Of a stretch of 64,000 nt of DNA, positions 45,237-54,495 are shown in pieces (the first letter of the stretch is position 1; the number at the start of each line of letters is the position of its first letter). Below the pieces are notes generated by a model. The model saw only the letters and a list, made by a program, of their open reading frames with translations. It did not search any database and had not been told where the DNA came from. Where the stretch lies: positions 76,738 through 140,737 of the forward strand of contig CAVWBB010000025.1 in NCBI GenBank assembly GCA_963753115.1, written 5' to 3'. Origin of the DNA: Bog-473 sp963753115. Lineage in GTDB: Bacteria; Actinomycetota; Acidimicrobiia; Acidimicrobiales; RAAP-2. The position numbers and the translations under genes were made by a program.

Positions 45237-46123
45237 CAGGCTGCTGCTCCGATCAGTTTGTCGTTCAAGGTGCCGCGCTCGCCGAAGAGCTCGTTCCTCC
45301 AGGTTTGCACCAACTCGGTGGTGTCGCTGTCGTCGGGGTGGAAGCCCGGTCGGTTGTAGTCCTTCAGCTGCGCCCAGATGGCCGGGTCGACGAGCGGCGA
45401 GTTCCGCAGTCGCCTCCAGCTCGTGCGCAGGGTGCCACGGCGGTAGGTGGCGCGGTCGCCCAGCAGTGAGAGCACCACGGCCAGTCCCATGCCGAGGACG
45501 AACCCGAAGCGAAAGAAGTTCATCGTCCAGACCCGCAGTCGTTCGCCACCACCGACCGCCTTGTAGACGTCGAACGCCACTGCTTTGTGCTCGGATTCCT
45601 CGAGTGCGTGCCAGACGAAGAGGTCGCGTACGGCCTCCGCACCCATCAGGTCGCGGATCTCCTCGTTCCTCAGCACGAGTTCCGCCAGCGTGGCGGTGAA
45701 GTGTTCGAGCGCCGCCGTGGCGGCCAGATTCGAGATCGGGGGAAGGATGCGCTCGCGGAACCGCAGCCCGACCCGGGTGACACGCTCGTACCGCTTCGTC
45801 GGATAGCCCAACTCGCCGAGCCTGTCGTTGAAGACGCGGTGCTCGCGTCCGTGCACCGCCTCCTGCCCGATGAAGCCGGCAACCTGGCGCTTGAGCGCAG
45901 GGTCGGTGATCCGGTCGCGGTAGTGACGGACCGATCGGACGAAGTAGTCCTCCCCGTCGGGGAACACGGACGACAACGCCGCGATGACGTGTCCCGAAAT
46001 GAGGTCGCCGTCGGCGGCGAAGTGCCGGGGCAGGTCCCGCATGGATGCCTCGAAGGTCATGCGCCGGGTCGGGACCTTCCGCTCGGGGTTGCTGGTCTGG
46101 GCCATGGTGGCCGTGTGCATCAT
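45236..46123 (-). CDS. metal-dependent hydrolase-like protein (PF10118 type)
   Basis: A 295-residue helical protein. FIGQEAVHGREHRVFND, ALEHFTATLAELVL and FVWHALEESEHKAVAFDVY carry the paired Glu/His residues of a di-metal site typical of the predicted metal-dependent hydrolase family. A helix pair near the C-terminus (FFRFGFVLGMGLAVVLSLL) may touch the membrane. ATG 46123 has GGGAGG upstream. First gene of the operon with the monooxygenase and SDR, divergent from a TetR. The family's chemistry is not established. Confidence 0.85.
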   Translation of the reverse strand: MMHTATMAQTSNPERKVPTRRMTFEASMRDLPRHFAADGDLISGHVIAALSSVFPDGEDYFVRSVRHYRDRITDPALKRQVAGFIGQEAVHGREHRVFNDRLGELGYPTKRYERVTRVGLRFRERILPPISNLAATAALEHFTATLAELVLRNEEIRDLMGAEAVRDLFVWHALEESEHKAVAFDVYKAVGGGERLRVWTMNFFRFGFVLGMGLAVVLSLLGDRATYRRGTLRTSWRRLRNSPLVDPAIWAQLKDYNRPGFHPDDSDTTELVQTWRNELFGERGTLNDKLIGAAA

Positions 46124-46172
46124 CTCTCTCTCGCCTCCCGCTCGGCTGATGCGCTCAATGGTAGACTAAATG

Positions 46173-46193
46173 AGAGATTTCCTCAAATTCTCT
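46173..46193. promoter_or_regulatory. imperfect dyad between the divergent hydrolase and TetR genes
   Basis: AGAGATTT, CCTC, AAATTCTCT forms a near-palindrome (one extra T in the right arm). It lies between the TetR start at 46213 and the hydrolase start at 46123, as expected for a TetR operator. Confidence 0.45.
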
Positions 46194-46212
46194 ATTTTCT
46201 TGGAGCAGAGCG

Positions 46213-46827
46213 TTGACCCCTGAAGCCGACCCGACCCCGGAGACCAAGGGAGCCCAGACGCGCCGGGCGATCCTGCAGGCGGCGATCACCCGGTTCGGCC
46301 GGGACGGGTTCCGCTCGACCTCGGTCGTGGACATCGCCCGGGATGCCGCCGTCGGGGGCACCGTGGCCTACGCCTACTTTCCGAACAAGGAAGCCCTGTT
46401 CCTCGCTGCCGTCGACGAGGACGCGGCGGGTGTGATCCAGGAGGGCCTGGCCACCGTCCTCGACGTGGCCGACGTCCGGCGCTGGCACGACACGTTGATC
46501 TTCACCCTGGTGGAGGCGGTCGAACGCCATCCTCTGGCGCGACGCCTCCTGGCCGGCCTCGAGCCCGATGTGACCTTCCGGGTGCTGGAGATCCCGGCCC
46601 TGAACGAGCTGCGCAAAGCCTGCACGGAACTCCTGCGCACGGGTCAGGCCGCCGGGACGGTGCGGGCCGATATCGACCCCGCCACGGTCGGGAGCGGCAT
46701 CATCGCCCTCATGCTGGCCGTCCTGATGTCGGTCACCCAGGTCGGCAACGAGGCGGCGGTGGCCTACTCGCACGACGTGGCCGCCGTCTTCGAGGCGGCG
46801 CTCACGGCCCCTCCAGCTCCCGGATAG
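46213..46827 (+). CDS. TetR-family regulator
   Basis: A 204-residue TetR protein: RRAILQAAITRFGRDGFRSTSVVDIARDAAVGGTVAYAYFPNKEALFLAAVDED is the DNA-binding domain (about residues 17-70). The helical C-terminal domain reads LVEAVERHPLARRLLAGLEP onward. The start is TTG 46213, with TTGGAG 10 nt upstream; no ATG or GTG fits as well. It is divergent from the monooxygenase operon, which it probably represses. Confidence 0.85.
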   Translation: MTPEADPTPETKGAQTRRAILQAAITRFGRDGFRSTSVVDIARDAAVGGTVAYAYFPNKEALFLAAVDEDAAGVIQEGLATVLDVADVRRWHDTLIFTLVEAVERHPLARRLLAGLEPDVTFRVLEIPALNELRKACTELLRTGQAAGTVRADIDPATVGSGIIALMLAVLMSVTQVGNEAAVAYSHDVAAVFEAALTAPPAPG

Positions 46828-46884
46828 CCGGAGACCCGCGCCACCCTGGTCGGGAGGGAGTCAGCCTGGCTGATTCATGACCCT

Positions 46885-46900
46885 GACGTTAACGTTAAAC
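46885..46900. promoter_or_regulatory. MerR-type operator before the exporter
   Basis: GACGTTAACGTTAAAC contains the perfect palindrome TTAACGTTAA (46889-46898). It ends about 9 nt before the exporter GTG. MerR regulators of multidrug exporters bind such AT-centred dyads between promoter boxes, and a MerR gene is the next in the operon. Confidence 0.6.
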
Positions 46901-46908
46901 TTCTGGGA

Positions 46909-48702
46909 GTGGCGACCGCGACGCTGACCGACACCAACGGGGCGACCCCGGACGGGCTGGCCCCCGGCCCGCCGTCGGCGTACCGCTGGATCGCGCTGGG
47001 GACGGTGACCCTGGGCACCCTGATGGTGTTCATCAACCAGTCCATCGTCCTGATCTCGCTGCCCGACATCTTCCGTGGCATCGAGCTCAACCCGCTGACT
47101 CCGGGCAACACCGGCTATCTGCTGTGGATGCTCATGGGGTTCACGGTGGTCCTCGCCGTGCTGGTGGTCACCCTCGGCCGGGTCGGCGACATCTTCGGCC
47201 GGGTCAAGATCTTCAACCTCGGCTTCATCATCTTCACCGCGTTCTCGCTCCTTCTGGCCGTGACCTGGCTCACCGGCACGCCGGCCGCCATCTGGCTCAT
47301 CGCCATGCGCATCGGCCAGGGCGTCGGCGGCGCCATGCTCTTCGCCAACTCCTCGGCCATCATCACCGACGCGTTCCCCGCTGATCAGCGGGGCTTGGGT
47401 CTGGGCATCAACAACACGGCGGCCATCGCCGGTTCGTTCGTGGGGCTCGTCCTCGGCGGCGTGCTGGCGCCGGTCGAGTGGCGCCTCGTCTTCCTGATCT
47501 CGGTGCCCTTCGGGATCCTCGGCACCCTCTTCGCCTACGCGAAGCTCGAGGAGCGGGGGACGCGCACACCGGCCAAGATCGACTGGTTGGGCAACGTCAC
47601 CTTCGCCGCCGGCCTCATCCTCGTCCTGGTCGGGATCACCTACGGCCTGCTGCCCTACGGCGGGCACTCGATGGGCTGGACCAACCCCAAGGTCCTGGCC
47701 GAGATCATCGGCGGCATCTGTGTGCTCGTCGTCTTCGGCATCGTCGAGACCCGGGTCAAGCAGCCGATGTTCCGCCTCTCCCTCTTCCGCATCCGCGCCT
47801 TCTCGGCGGGCAACGCGGCCAGCTTCTTGGCCTCGCTCAGTCGGGGTGGGCTGATGTTCATGCTGATCATCTGGCTGCAGGGGATCTGGCTCCCGCTGCA
47901 CGGGTACAGCTTCTCGCAGACACCGCTGTGGGCCGGCATCTACATGATCCCGTTGACGATCGGATTGCTGGCAGCGGCGCCACTCAGCGGCATGCTCGCC
48001 GACCGCTACGGCGCGCGGCCGTTCGCCACGGGCGGTTTGGTGCTCGCCGCCCTCACCTTCATTCTGTTGAGCCAGTTGCCGGTCAACTTCTCCTACGTGG
48101 GGTTCGCCGCGCTCATCTTCTTGAACTCGGTGGGCATGGGCATGTTCATTGCGCCGAACCAGACCGGAATCATGAACAGCCTGCCGGCCAACCAGCGGGG
48201 CGCCGGGGCCGGCATGGCCGGGACGTTCAATGCCTCTGCCCAGGTGCTCTCCATCGGGCTCTTCTTCACCCTCATGATCCTGGGCCTCGCCTCGACACTG
48301 CCCTCGGCGCTCTATCACGGCCTCACGGCGCAGGGGATCAGCCCGGCTCTGGCGACCAAGGTGTCGCACCTGCCGCCGGTGGGCAGCCTCTTCGCGGCGT
48401 TCCTCGGCTACAACCCGATGCAGGTCCTTCTGGGTCATGCGGAGTTGGCACGGCTGCCGCACTCCACCGCGGCGTACCTCACGAGCCGCCAGTACTTCCC
48501 GCACCTCATTGCCCCTGCCTTCTCGAAGGGTCTGACGGAAGCGTTCTCCTTTGCGGCGGGCGCCTGCCTGGTCGGTGCCGTGGCCTCGCTCCTGCGGGGC
48601 GGCAAGTATCACCACGAGGACGACGTGAGCGACGCGTCCCACCAGGATCGGGTGCCGGCCCAGGAGGCAATGGCCGAGACCGAATCGTTGCTGGTCGACT
48701 GA
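46909..48702 (+). CDS. DHA2-type MFS multidrug exporter
   Basis: A 597-residue, 14-helix MFS protein. Helix 1 has FINQSIVLISLPDI, motif A reads LGRVGDIFGRVKIF (about residues 85-98) and motif C-like AGSFVGLVLGG. The C-terminus is a long cytoplasmic tail of charged residues. Motif Q-S in helix 1 replaces the usual LDxTIVNVALP Asp (NQS), which may change ion coupling. GTG 46909 lies only 9 nt after the MerR palindrome, so the mRNA may be leaderless. It exports drugs or metabolites by proton antiport in the family. Confidence 0.9.
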   Translation: MATATLTDTNGATPDGLAPGPPSAYRWIALGTVTLGTLMVFINQSIVLISLPDIFRGIELNPLTPGNTGYLLWMLMGFTVVLAVLVVTLGRVGDIFGRVKIFNLGFIIFTAFSLLLAVTWLTGTPAAIWLIAMRIGQGVGGAMLFANSSAIITDAFPADQRGLGLGINNTAAIAGSFVGLVLGGVLAPVEWRLVFLISVPFGILGTLFAYAKLEERGTRTPAKIDWLGNVTFAAGLILVLVGITYGLLPYGGHSMGWTNPKVLAEIIGGICVLVVFGIVETRVKQPMFRLSLFRIRAFSAGNAASFLASLSRGGLMFMLIIWLQGIWLPLHGYSFSQTPLWAGIYMIPLTIGLLAAAPLSGMLADRYGARPFATGGLVLAALTFILLSQLPVNFSYVGFAALIFLNSVGMGMFIAPNQTGIMNSLPANQRGAGAGMAGTFNASAQVLSIGLFFTLMILGLASTLPSALYHGLTAQGISPALATKVSHLPPVGSLFAAFLGYNPMQVLLGHAELARLPHSTAAYLTSRQYFPHLIAPAFSKGLTEAFSFAAGACLVGAVASLLRGGKYHHEDDVSDASHQDRVPAQEAMAETESLLVD

Positions 48703-48703
48703 C

Positions 48704-49202
48704 ATGGCGGTCTCCACGCAACGGGACGACGCCGCGACTGGCACCTGACGAGCACGCTGCCGAGTCCGGCATCCGGATCAGCGACGCCGCCACCCGGGTC
48801 GGCGTCTCGGCCCGGACCCTGCGCTACTACGAGGAGCTCGGCTTGCTGACACCGTCGCTCTACACCCCTGGTGGCGAGCGGCGCTACACCGACGAGGACC
48901 TGGCCCACCTGCAGCGGATCCTGGAGCTGCGTGAGGTCCTCGGGATGAATCTCGACGAGATCCGCGAGTTCCTCGCCCTCGAGACCCGGCTCGACGAACT
49001 GCGCGCTTCGTACCGCGCCACGAAGGGCGCCACCAGCAAGAAGGCCTTGGCCGAGCAGAAGGCGACCCTCCAAGAAGCACTGGTGCTGAACGAGTCGCTG
49101 GCGGAGCAGATCAGCGCCAAGCTCGCCCGGATGGACGGCTTCCGGGCCAAGCTGACCAATGACGCCGAGCGGTGCCGGGAGCTCCTGACGGAGCTCGAGT
49201 AG
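48704..49202 (+). CDS. MerR-family regulator (one frameshift)
   Basis: ATG 48704 gives MAVSTQRDDAATGT and meets a TGA at 48746. The true continuation (DEHAAESGIRISDAATRVGVSARTLRYYEELGLL onward) reads after removing one base there. The winged helix and the RRYTDEDL wing are complete, followed by a long dimerisation helix (LALETRLDELRAS). The ATG follows the exporter stop by 1 nt, showing a shared operon. The palindrome upstream of the exporter is the likely target. The frameshift may be an assembly error, since the rest is intact. Confidence 0.75.
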
Positions 49203-49255
49203 CCGGGAGAGCCGTCGGAAGGCCGGGCCGACCTTCCGCTGCATACGCTGGTCGG

Positions 49256-49600
49256 GTGCCGTACGACGAGGACCTGGCGCACAGGATCAGAGCCCTGGTC
49301 GGTACCGAACGCGGCCTCACCGAGAAGCGCATGTTCGGCGGGCTCGCCTTCCTCGTCGGAGGCAACCTGGCCGTCGCGGCCAGTGGCCAGGGTGGCCTTC
49401 TGGTCCGGGTCGGTGCGGAACGATCGGACCAGCTGGTGGCGACGACGAAGGCTTCGGTCGCCGTGATGCGGGGACGCCCGATGACGGGTTGGCTCCGGGT
49501 CGGCCGTGAGGACCTCAGGACCAAGCGTCAGCTGGCCAAGTGGGTCGACATCGGAGTCGGCGTCGCACGATCGCTCCCGGCGAAGGGGGCGACGGGATAG
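49256..49600 (+). CDS. TfoX N-terminal domain protein
   Basis: A 114-residue protein whose LTEKRMFGGLAFLVGGNLAVAAS and KRQLAKWVDIGVGVA parts match the TfoX/Sxy N-terminal domain. In gamma-proteobacteria this domain belongs to a competence regulator; in actinobacteria it is a stand-alone protein without known role. GTG 49256 is the start that gives the family's PYDEDLAHRIRALV N-terminus. It is independent of the MerR gene. Confidence 0.8.
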   Translation: MPYDEDLAHRIRALVGTERGLTEKRMFGGLAFLVGGNLAVAASGQGGLLVRVGAERSDQLVATTKASVAVMRGRPMTGWLRVGREDLRTKRQLAKWVDIGVGVARSLPAKGATG

Positions 49601-49621
49601 TGCATCCCAGCTCGTAGAACC

Positions 49622-49660
49622 CGCTCGCGACAGACGCCCGCTCGTGACAGACGCCCGCTC
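49622..49660. repeat. 17-bp tandem repeat before the FUSC gene
   Basis: Units CGCTCGCGACAGACGCC (49622-49638) and CGCTCGTGACAGACGCC (49639-49655) with a third partial unit running into the GTG start. The repeat sits where a ribosome site is expected, so start choice or expression may depend on it. Confidence 0.6.
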
Positions 49661-51970
49661 GTGAAGGACGACCTCGCGTCTCCGGCGGTCGCGCCAGCTC
49701 AGCAGGGGGTCGTGGGCTGGATCCGCTCCAAGGACCCCGACCTCCTGGTGATCAAGCGGTCCGTGCGCGCCGCCGTGGTCATCCCGATTGTCTTCGCGCT
49801 CACGCATGCGATCTTCTCGGACCCGCAGATCTCGTTGTTCGGCGCCTTCGGCTCGTTCGCGCTCCTTCTCCTGGTCGAGTTCACCGGGCGACCCCACATC
49901 CGGCTGGCCTCTTACGGAGGGCTCTTCGTCGTGGGCGCCTGCTTCACCGTGCTCGGCACGGTGGTGTCGACCCACAAGGTGGCCGCCGTCATCACGATGG
50001 CGGTGGTCGGCTTCGCCGTGCTGTTCACCGGGATCGTGTCGCCCCAGGCGGCGACGGCGTCCACGGCCGCACTGTTGACGTTCGTCCTCCCCGTTGCGGT
50101 CGCCCAGCCGGCCTCGGAGGTGGGGCCTCGGTTGTTGGGCTGGACGTTCGCGGGCGTCTTCTGCATCACCGCCACCATGGTGGTGTGGCCGCCGCCCTGG
50201 CACGACAACCTGCGCCGGCGGCTGTCGGCCGCGGTCTCGGCGGTGGCCCGTCTGGCTGACGCGCGCAGCCGCGGCGCGGAGGACCGTGCGGCATACGAGG
50301 ACGTCTCGTCCGAACTGGCGCGCTTGCGCCAACAGTTCTCCGGGACCCCCTATCCACCGACCGGCGCCGCCTCGGGTGCCGTGGCGATCTCCAAGCTCGT
50401 GGGCCGCGTGGAATGGGTCGCCGGCAACACCGCGATGATCCGCGACGAGCACTGGTCGAACCAACCCCTGCCGGCACGGGCCGTCACCGAGAAGGTGGCC
50501 GAGACGCTCCATCAGGCCGCCGCCCTCATCTGCGACGGCGAGGGGCACCCCGTCCAGGACCAGGCGCACATCGTCGCGGTGCAGGAATCCACCCGGCGAC
50601 TCGAGCAGCTGATCAGCGCAGAGCTCGAGGCTGACGTGAGCACACTGAGTGCGTCGGAGACGACACCGGTCACGACCGCTCCACCTGCCGAGCCCTCCGG
50701 GGACGAGGACCTCGCCGGCTCGCTCGACCCGGGGTTCCACGCGCGGGCACTCGGCATCGCGACGGAGATGGTGGCTGACGCGGCACTGGAGGCGGCGGGA
50801 GCCGACGCCGTCATCGACCGCCGCCTGGGGATGGCCGACGAATCCTCCTCGTACGTCTTTGCACACCGGCTCCTCTCCCACTTCTCGTTCCGCTCCGTCT
50901 GGTTCCGCAACGCGCTGCGGGGGGCGATCGGGCTCGCCCTCGCGGTCGCCGTGGTCGAGGTGACCAACGTGTCCCACGGCTTCTGGGTGGTGCTCGGGAC
51001 CATGTCGGTACTGCGGTCGAACGCGCTCGGGACGGGTGCCACCGCCTTGCGCGCCGTCGGCGGGACGGCGCTGGGCTTCGTGGTCGGATCGCTCATCATG
51101 ATCGGCGTCGCCGATCACATGGTCCTGCTGTGGGTGCTGCTCCCGGTGGCGGTGCTCATCTCCGGGATCGCGCCTTCCATGATCTCTTTCGTGGCGGGGC
51201 AGGCGGCCTTCACCTTGCTGGTGATCATCTTGTTCAACATCATTCAGCCCATCGGCTGGAAGGTCGGGCTGACCCGCATTGAGGACGTGGCCATCGGGTG
51301 CGGGGTCAGCATCGTCGTCGGGCTCCTCTTCTGGCCCCGCGGGGCGACGGCCGCTCTCGGCCGCGCCCTCTCCGTGGCCTTCGCGGCGAGCTCGGGGTAC
51401 CTGGCCGACGCGGTCGAACGGCTGACCATGACGCGCCGCCACGTCGACACCGAGGTCAGCCAGCAGGCGTCGCACCGCGCCTACCTTCTCCTCGACGACG
51501 CCTTCCGCCAGTTCTTCGCCGAGCGGGGAGCGAAGGTCGTGTCCGTGGAGACGATCTCGCGCCTCTTCACGGGATCGAACCGGCTCCGGCTGGCGGCGTT
51601 CACGCTGGCCACGCTCCCCGTCCGCCCTCCGGCGGCGGGTCAGCCCGAGCTCGAATCCGTCGCCGTCGCCGAAGCGGTCCTGCGTGACTCGTACGCCACC
51701 AGCCACCGCTGGTACGAAGAGTTCGCGGAACTGCTCGCCGACCGTCGCGCCGTGCTCGACGAGCCGCCCCCGCACGGTGAGGTCCTCCACGACGTGCTCC
51801 GCAGGGCCTTCGAGGACGTCAGGGACAAGCAGCGCGCCGACCGCGTCCAGACGACACTGCAGATGTTGTGGGCCGACGAACTGCTCGAGAACCAGAGCCA
51901 GATGCAGAGTGATCTGCAGGCCTCGGCCGATCTGTTCGTTCGGGGGAAGCGGCGGGGACGCCTGATCTAG
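49661..51970 (+). CDS. large FUSC-family transporter
   Basis: A 769-residue membrane protein with two transmembrane halves (about residues 25-180 and 420-570), separated by a helical cytoplasmic region and ending in a second soluble helical tail. The second half carries the FUSC core (NVSHGFWVVLGTMSVLRSNALGTGATALRAVGGTALGFVVG). Such proteins export aromatic acids or other compounds or act in envelope stress. GTG 49661 is taken as start, but it lies in a tandem repeat and has no clear ribosome site. The gene is much larger than the island FUSC at 30.3 kb. Confidence 0.85.
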   Translation: MKDDLASPAVAPAQQGVVGWIRSKDPDLLVIKRSVRAAVVIPIVFALTHAIFSDPQISLFGAFGSFALLLLVEFTGRPHIRLASYGGLFVVGACFTVLGTVVSTHKVAAVITMAVVGFAVLFTGIVSPQAATASTAALLTFVLPVAVAQPASEVGPRLLGWTFAGVFCITATMVVWPPPWHDNLRRRLSAAVSAVARLADARSRGAEDRAAYEDVSSELARLRQQFSGTPYPPTGAASGAVAISKLVGRVEWVAGNTAMIRDEHWSNQPLPARAVTEKVAETLHQAAALICDGEGHPVQDQAHIVAVQESTRRLEQLISAELEADVSTLSASETTPVTTAPPAEPSGDEDLAGSLDPGFHARALGIATEMVADAALEAAGADAVIDRRLGMADESSSYVFAHRLLSHFSFRSVWFRNALRGAIGLALAVAVVEVTNVSHGFWVVLGTMSVLRSNALGTGATALRAVGGTALGFVVGSLIMIGVADHMVLLWVLLPVAVLISGIAPSMISFVAGQAAFTLLVIILFNIIQPIGWKVGLTRIEDVAIGCGVSIVVGLLFWPRGATAALGRALSVAFAASSGYLADAVERLTMTRRHVDTEVSQQASHRAYLLLDDAFRQFFAERGAKVVSVETISRLFTGSNRLRLAAFTLATLPVRPPAAGQPELESVAVAEAVLRDSYATSHRWYEEFAELLADRRAVLDEPPPHGEVLHDVLRRAFEDVRDKQRADRVQTTLQMLWADELLENQSQMQSDLQASADLFVRGKRRGRLI

Positions 51971-52082
51971 GCGGCTCAGGCGTGTCCCAGCCGTGATCGG
52001 GTGATCCGGTCCTCCGTCCCCAACATTTGACGCATTCGTGGGTACAGTCGTCGGCTCGGCGGGACGATTGAGAGAGGTGCCG

Positions 52083-54010
52083 ATGGGGCTCAGGCTCACC
52101 TATCGAAGGAAGGTTGCCCTGGCGGCGACCGCCGCCATCGCCGCCGCGCCGCTCCTCACTGTCGTCGCCGAGGCGGGCGCGGCCACGACGACGACCGTTG
52201 CACCGGGGCCGTCGACCACCACGAGCGACCACCACGACCACCAGGCCGCCCGCCACGACGACGACGGCGCCGTCGACGACGACCTCGGCCACGGCGCCGC
52301 CGACCACCACGCCCCCGGTCCCGGCGCCGGTCGGAGCGACGACCACCACGACGACGGCGCCCAGGCACGTGGTCAACCAACCCAACATCAATGCCCTGTC
52401 GCCACACGTGGTGCGACTGCACGGGAAGGGCGTGCAGTACCAATTCAGCAGCGCGGCCTCCACTCCGGGCAACGGCCCGAACGTTCCCAGCTACCTGAGC
52501 TCACCGGGTGGGCCGTACCTCTACGACGCCAACGGGCGCGTCGTCCTGCTGCACGGCGTCAACGTCGTCTACAAGCACGCGCCCTACATCGCGTACCCCG
52601 ACCCGGGGACGCCCTGGAACTTCAGCGCCACGGACGCCGCCAACATGCAGCGGCTCGGGTTCAACGTCGTGCGCCTCGGCATTGAGTGGCAGGCGCTCGA
52701 GCCGGGTTCAGGCGGCCCGAACCAGCCGCAGGTCTGCACGCCGGGAGCACCCGGCAATGCGCACGAATGGAACAAGGCGGTGGCCGAGGCCTATCTGAAC
52801 CACGTGCAGGCCACGGTCAACCTGCTCGCCCGATACGGGATCTACACCCTGCTCGACATGCATCAGGACGTGTACAACACGAACTTCCGGGGCGAGGGCG
52901 CCCCGGATTGGGCCGTCTGCACCGACAACGTCCCGATTGTGCCCAAGGGTGGTCGGTGGTCGAACAACTACTCGAACCCGACGCTGCAGACGGCGGTCGC
53001 ACACTTCTGGGCCAACGACGTGGTGGGGAACCTCCAGGGCAACTTCGACCTCGTGTGGAAGACGGTGGCACAGCGGTTCAAGAACGATCCCTGGGTCGTC
53101 GGCTATGACCCGTACAACGAACCCTTCTCGACCGAGACGCAGACCGCGGCGGAGTCCACGTTCACCGGGCAGCTGGAGTGCTTCTACACCGGCAAGGCCC
53201 ATACCGGCTTCCTGGCCAACGGCGCGGGCGCGCTCGAACTGCCCGACCGGAACGCCCGCCAACGGCGTCATCCCGACCATCCAGTCCGTCGACCGCCATC
53301 ACCTGACCTTCGTGGAGCCGGACATCTACTGGGTGACCGGCGGGAACGTCCCCTCTCAGCTCGGCCCGATGCCGTTCAAGCGCATCGTGTTCAACTTCCA
53401 CACCTACTGCGGCGACCGCAGCCCGCTCACGGGGAACCCGACCGATCTCCTCAAGTGCCTGCAGTCGGAGGAGACGTCGGCCTCGGAGCAGGACATCACC
53501 AGGCTCGGCATGAGCTCGGCCAACCAGCCGAGCGGGCCGGCCATCTTCATGAGCGAATTCGGCGCGACGACGAGCATTCCGCTCGCCGGCTTCGACGTGG
53601 AGTACGCCGGTCTGAGCCAGCTGAGCTGGATCTATTGGGCGTGGAAGTTCTACGACGACCCCACGGGCTCGTCGGCCGAGGGTCTGGTCGAGCCCGACGG
53701 GTCGTACTCGCCGATCGTGGGGGTGCTCTCGCGCGCCTATCCGCAGGCGGTGGCCGGCGACCCGAACTCGGTCATCTTCAACCCGTTCACCGGTGGCTTC
53801 AACATGGTGTACGCACCCACCGAGGCCGCGCACGGGGTGACGACCGTCGACATCGCGGCGTCGCAGCACTACCCCGACGGATGGTGCTCGGCCGTCAAGA
53901 ACGGCCGCATCACCTCCAAGCCCGGGGCGACGCATCTCACCGTGCAGACCGTCGGGAAGCCGACTCAGGTGTACATCACGGTGACGGCCGGAGCCTGCCC
54001 GTCGTCGTGA
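52083..54010 (+). CDS. GH5 endoglycoceramidase-like glycosidase (two frameshifts)
   Basis: ATG 52083 follows GAGAGAGGTGCC and opens a signal peptide (MGLRLTYRRKVALAATAAIA). A Thr/Pro linker follows and breaks frame near 52225. The catalytic domain has NVVRLGIEW, YTLLDMHQDVYN, GEGAPDWA (typical of endoglycoceramidases), the acid/base Glu in YDPYNEP and, after a second shift near 53250, the nucleophile Glu in FMSEFGA. A C-terminal beta domain ends in VTVTAGACPSS. It is probably secreted and cleaves glycolipids. Both indels lie in repetitive or GC-rich bases, so assembly error is likely. Confidence 0.75.
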
Positions 54011-54019
54011 CCCTGGCGC

Positions 54020-54430
54020 CTACGAGCGCTCCATGCTCTGCACGTCGAAGTAGATCGGCAGCAGGTACTTGACGTAGAAGGCGTGGATCGTGAGGCCCGG
54101 GTAGACGAGGTCCTCGTAGCGCTTGATGGACACCCGGTCGTCCTTCTCGGCGTAGCGCTCGCAGGCCTCGAGCACGTCGTCGACCTCTTGCCGGGTGTCC
54201 TGGAGCAGTCCGAGGTGGTCGAAGCCGGGCGAGCTCATCGGCCGCTCGCTCTCGGCCAGCAGGATGAACTGATCGGGGTCGGGCATCAGCAGGTGGCAGG
54301 ACTGCCCGACCACGTCGGTGTCGAGTCCCTTCCATCCGAAGACGGAGCCGTAGAAGGCGTCGATCTCCTCACGCAGCGCCGTGGTCAGGCTCCCGACCGG
54401 GAACGTCAACTCCATGTGGTTGAAGCGCAT
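54020..54430 (-). CDS. VOC-family (glyoxalase-fold) protein
   Basis: A 136-residue protein with the paired beta-alpha-beta-beta-beta layout of VOC proteins: FNHMELTF, EIDAFYGSVFGW, MPDPDQFILLAES, FDHLGLLQDTRQEVDDVLEAC and IHAFYVKYLLPIYFDVQ. Possible metal ligands are His5 and a later His, but no catalytic set is clear. ATG 54430 begins it. It is convergent with the GH5 gene (9 nt gap). Confidence 0.8.
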   Translation of the reverse strand: MRFNHMELTFPVGSLTTALREEIDAFYGSVFGWKGLDTDVVGQSCHLLMPDPDQFILLAESERPMSSPGFDHLGLLQDTRQEVDDVLEACERYAEKDDRVSIKRYEDLVYPGLTIHAFYVKYLLPIYFDVQSMERS

Positions 54431-54495
54431 CGTCGTGCGCCCCCTCTCCCGTCAGCCTCAGCCCTCTCAGCCTCAGGGTCCCAGTCTGACCGAGG

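Noticed and set aside
46861..48744. A 627-residue minus-strand open frame
   Set aside because: It is antisense to a clear 14-helix exporter and is full of Arg, Glu, Asp and Gly, the usual mirror of a high-GC membrane gene.
48884..52099. A 1071-residue minus-strand open frame
   Set aside because: It is antisense to the FUSC and TfoX genes, has no domain and has mirror-type composition.
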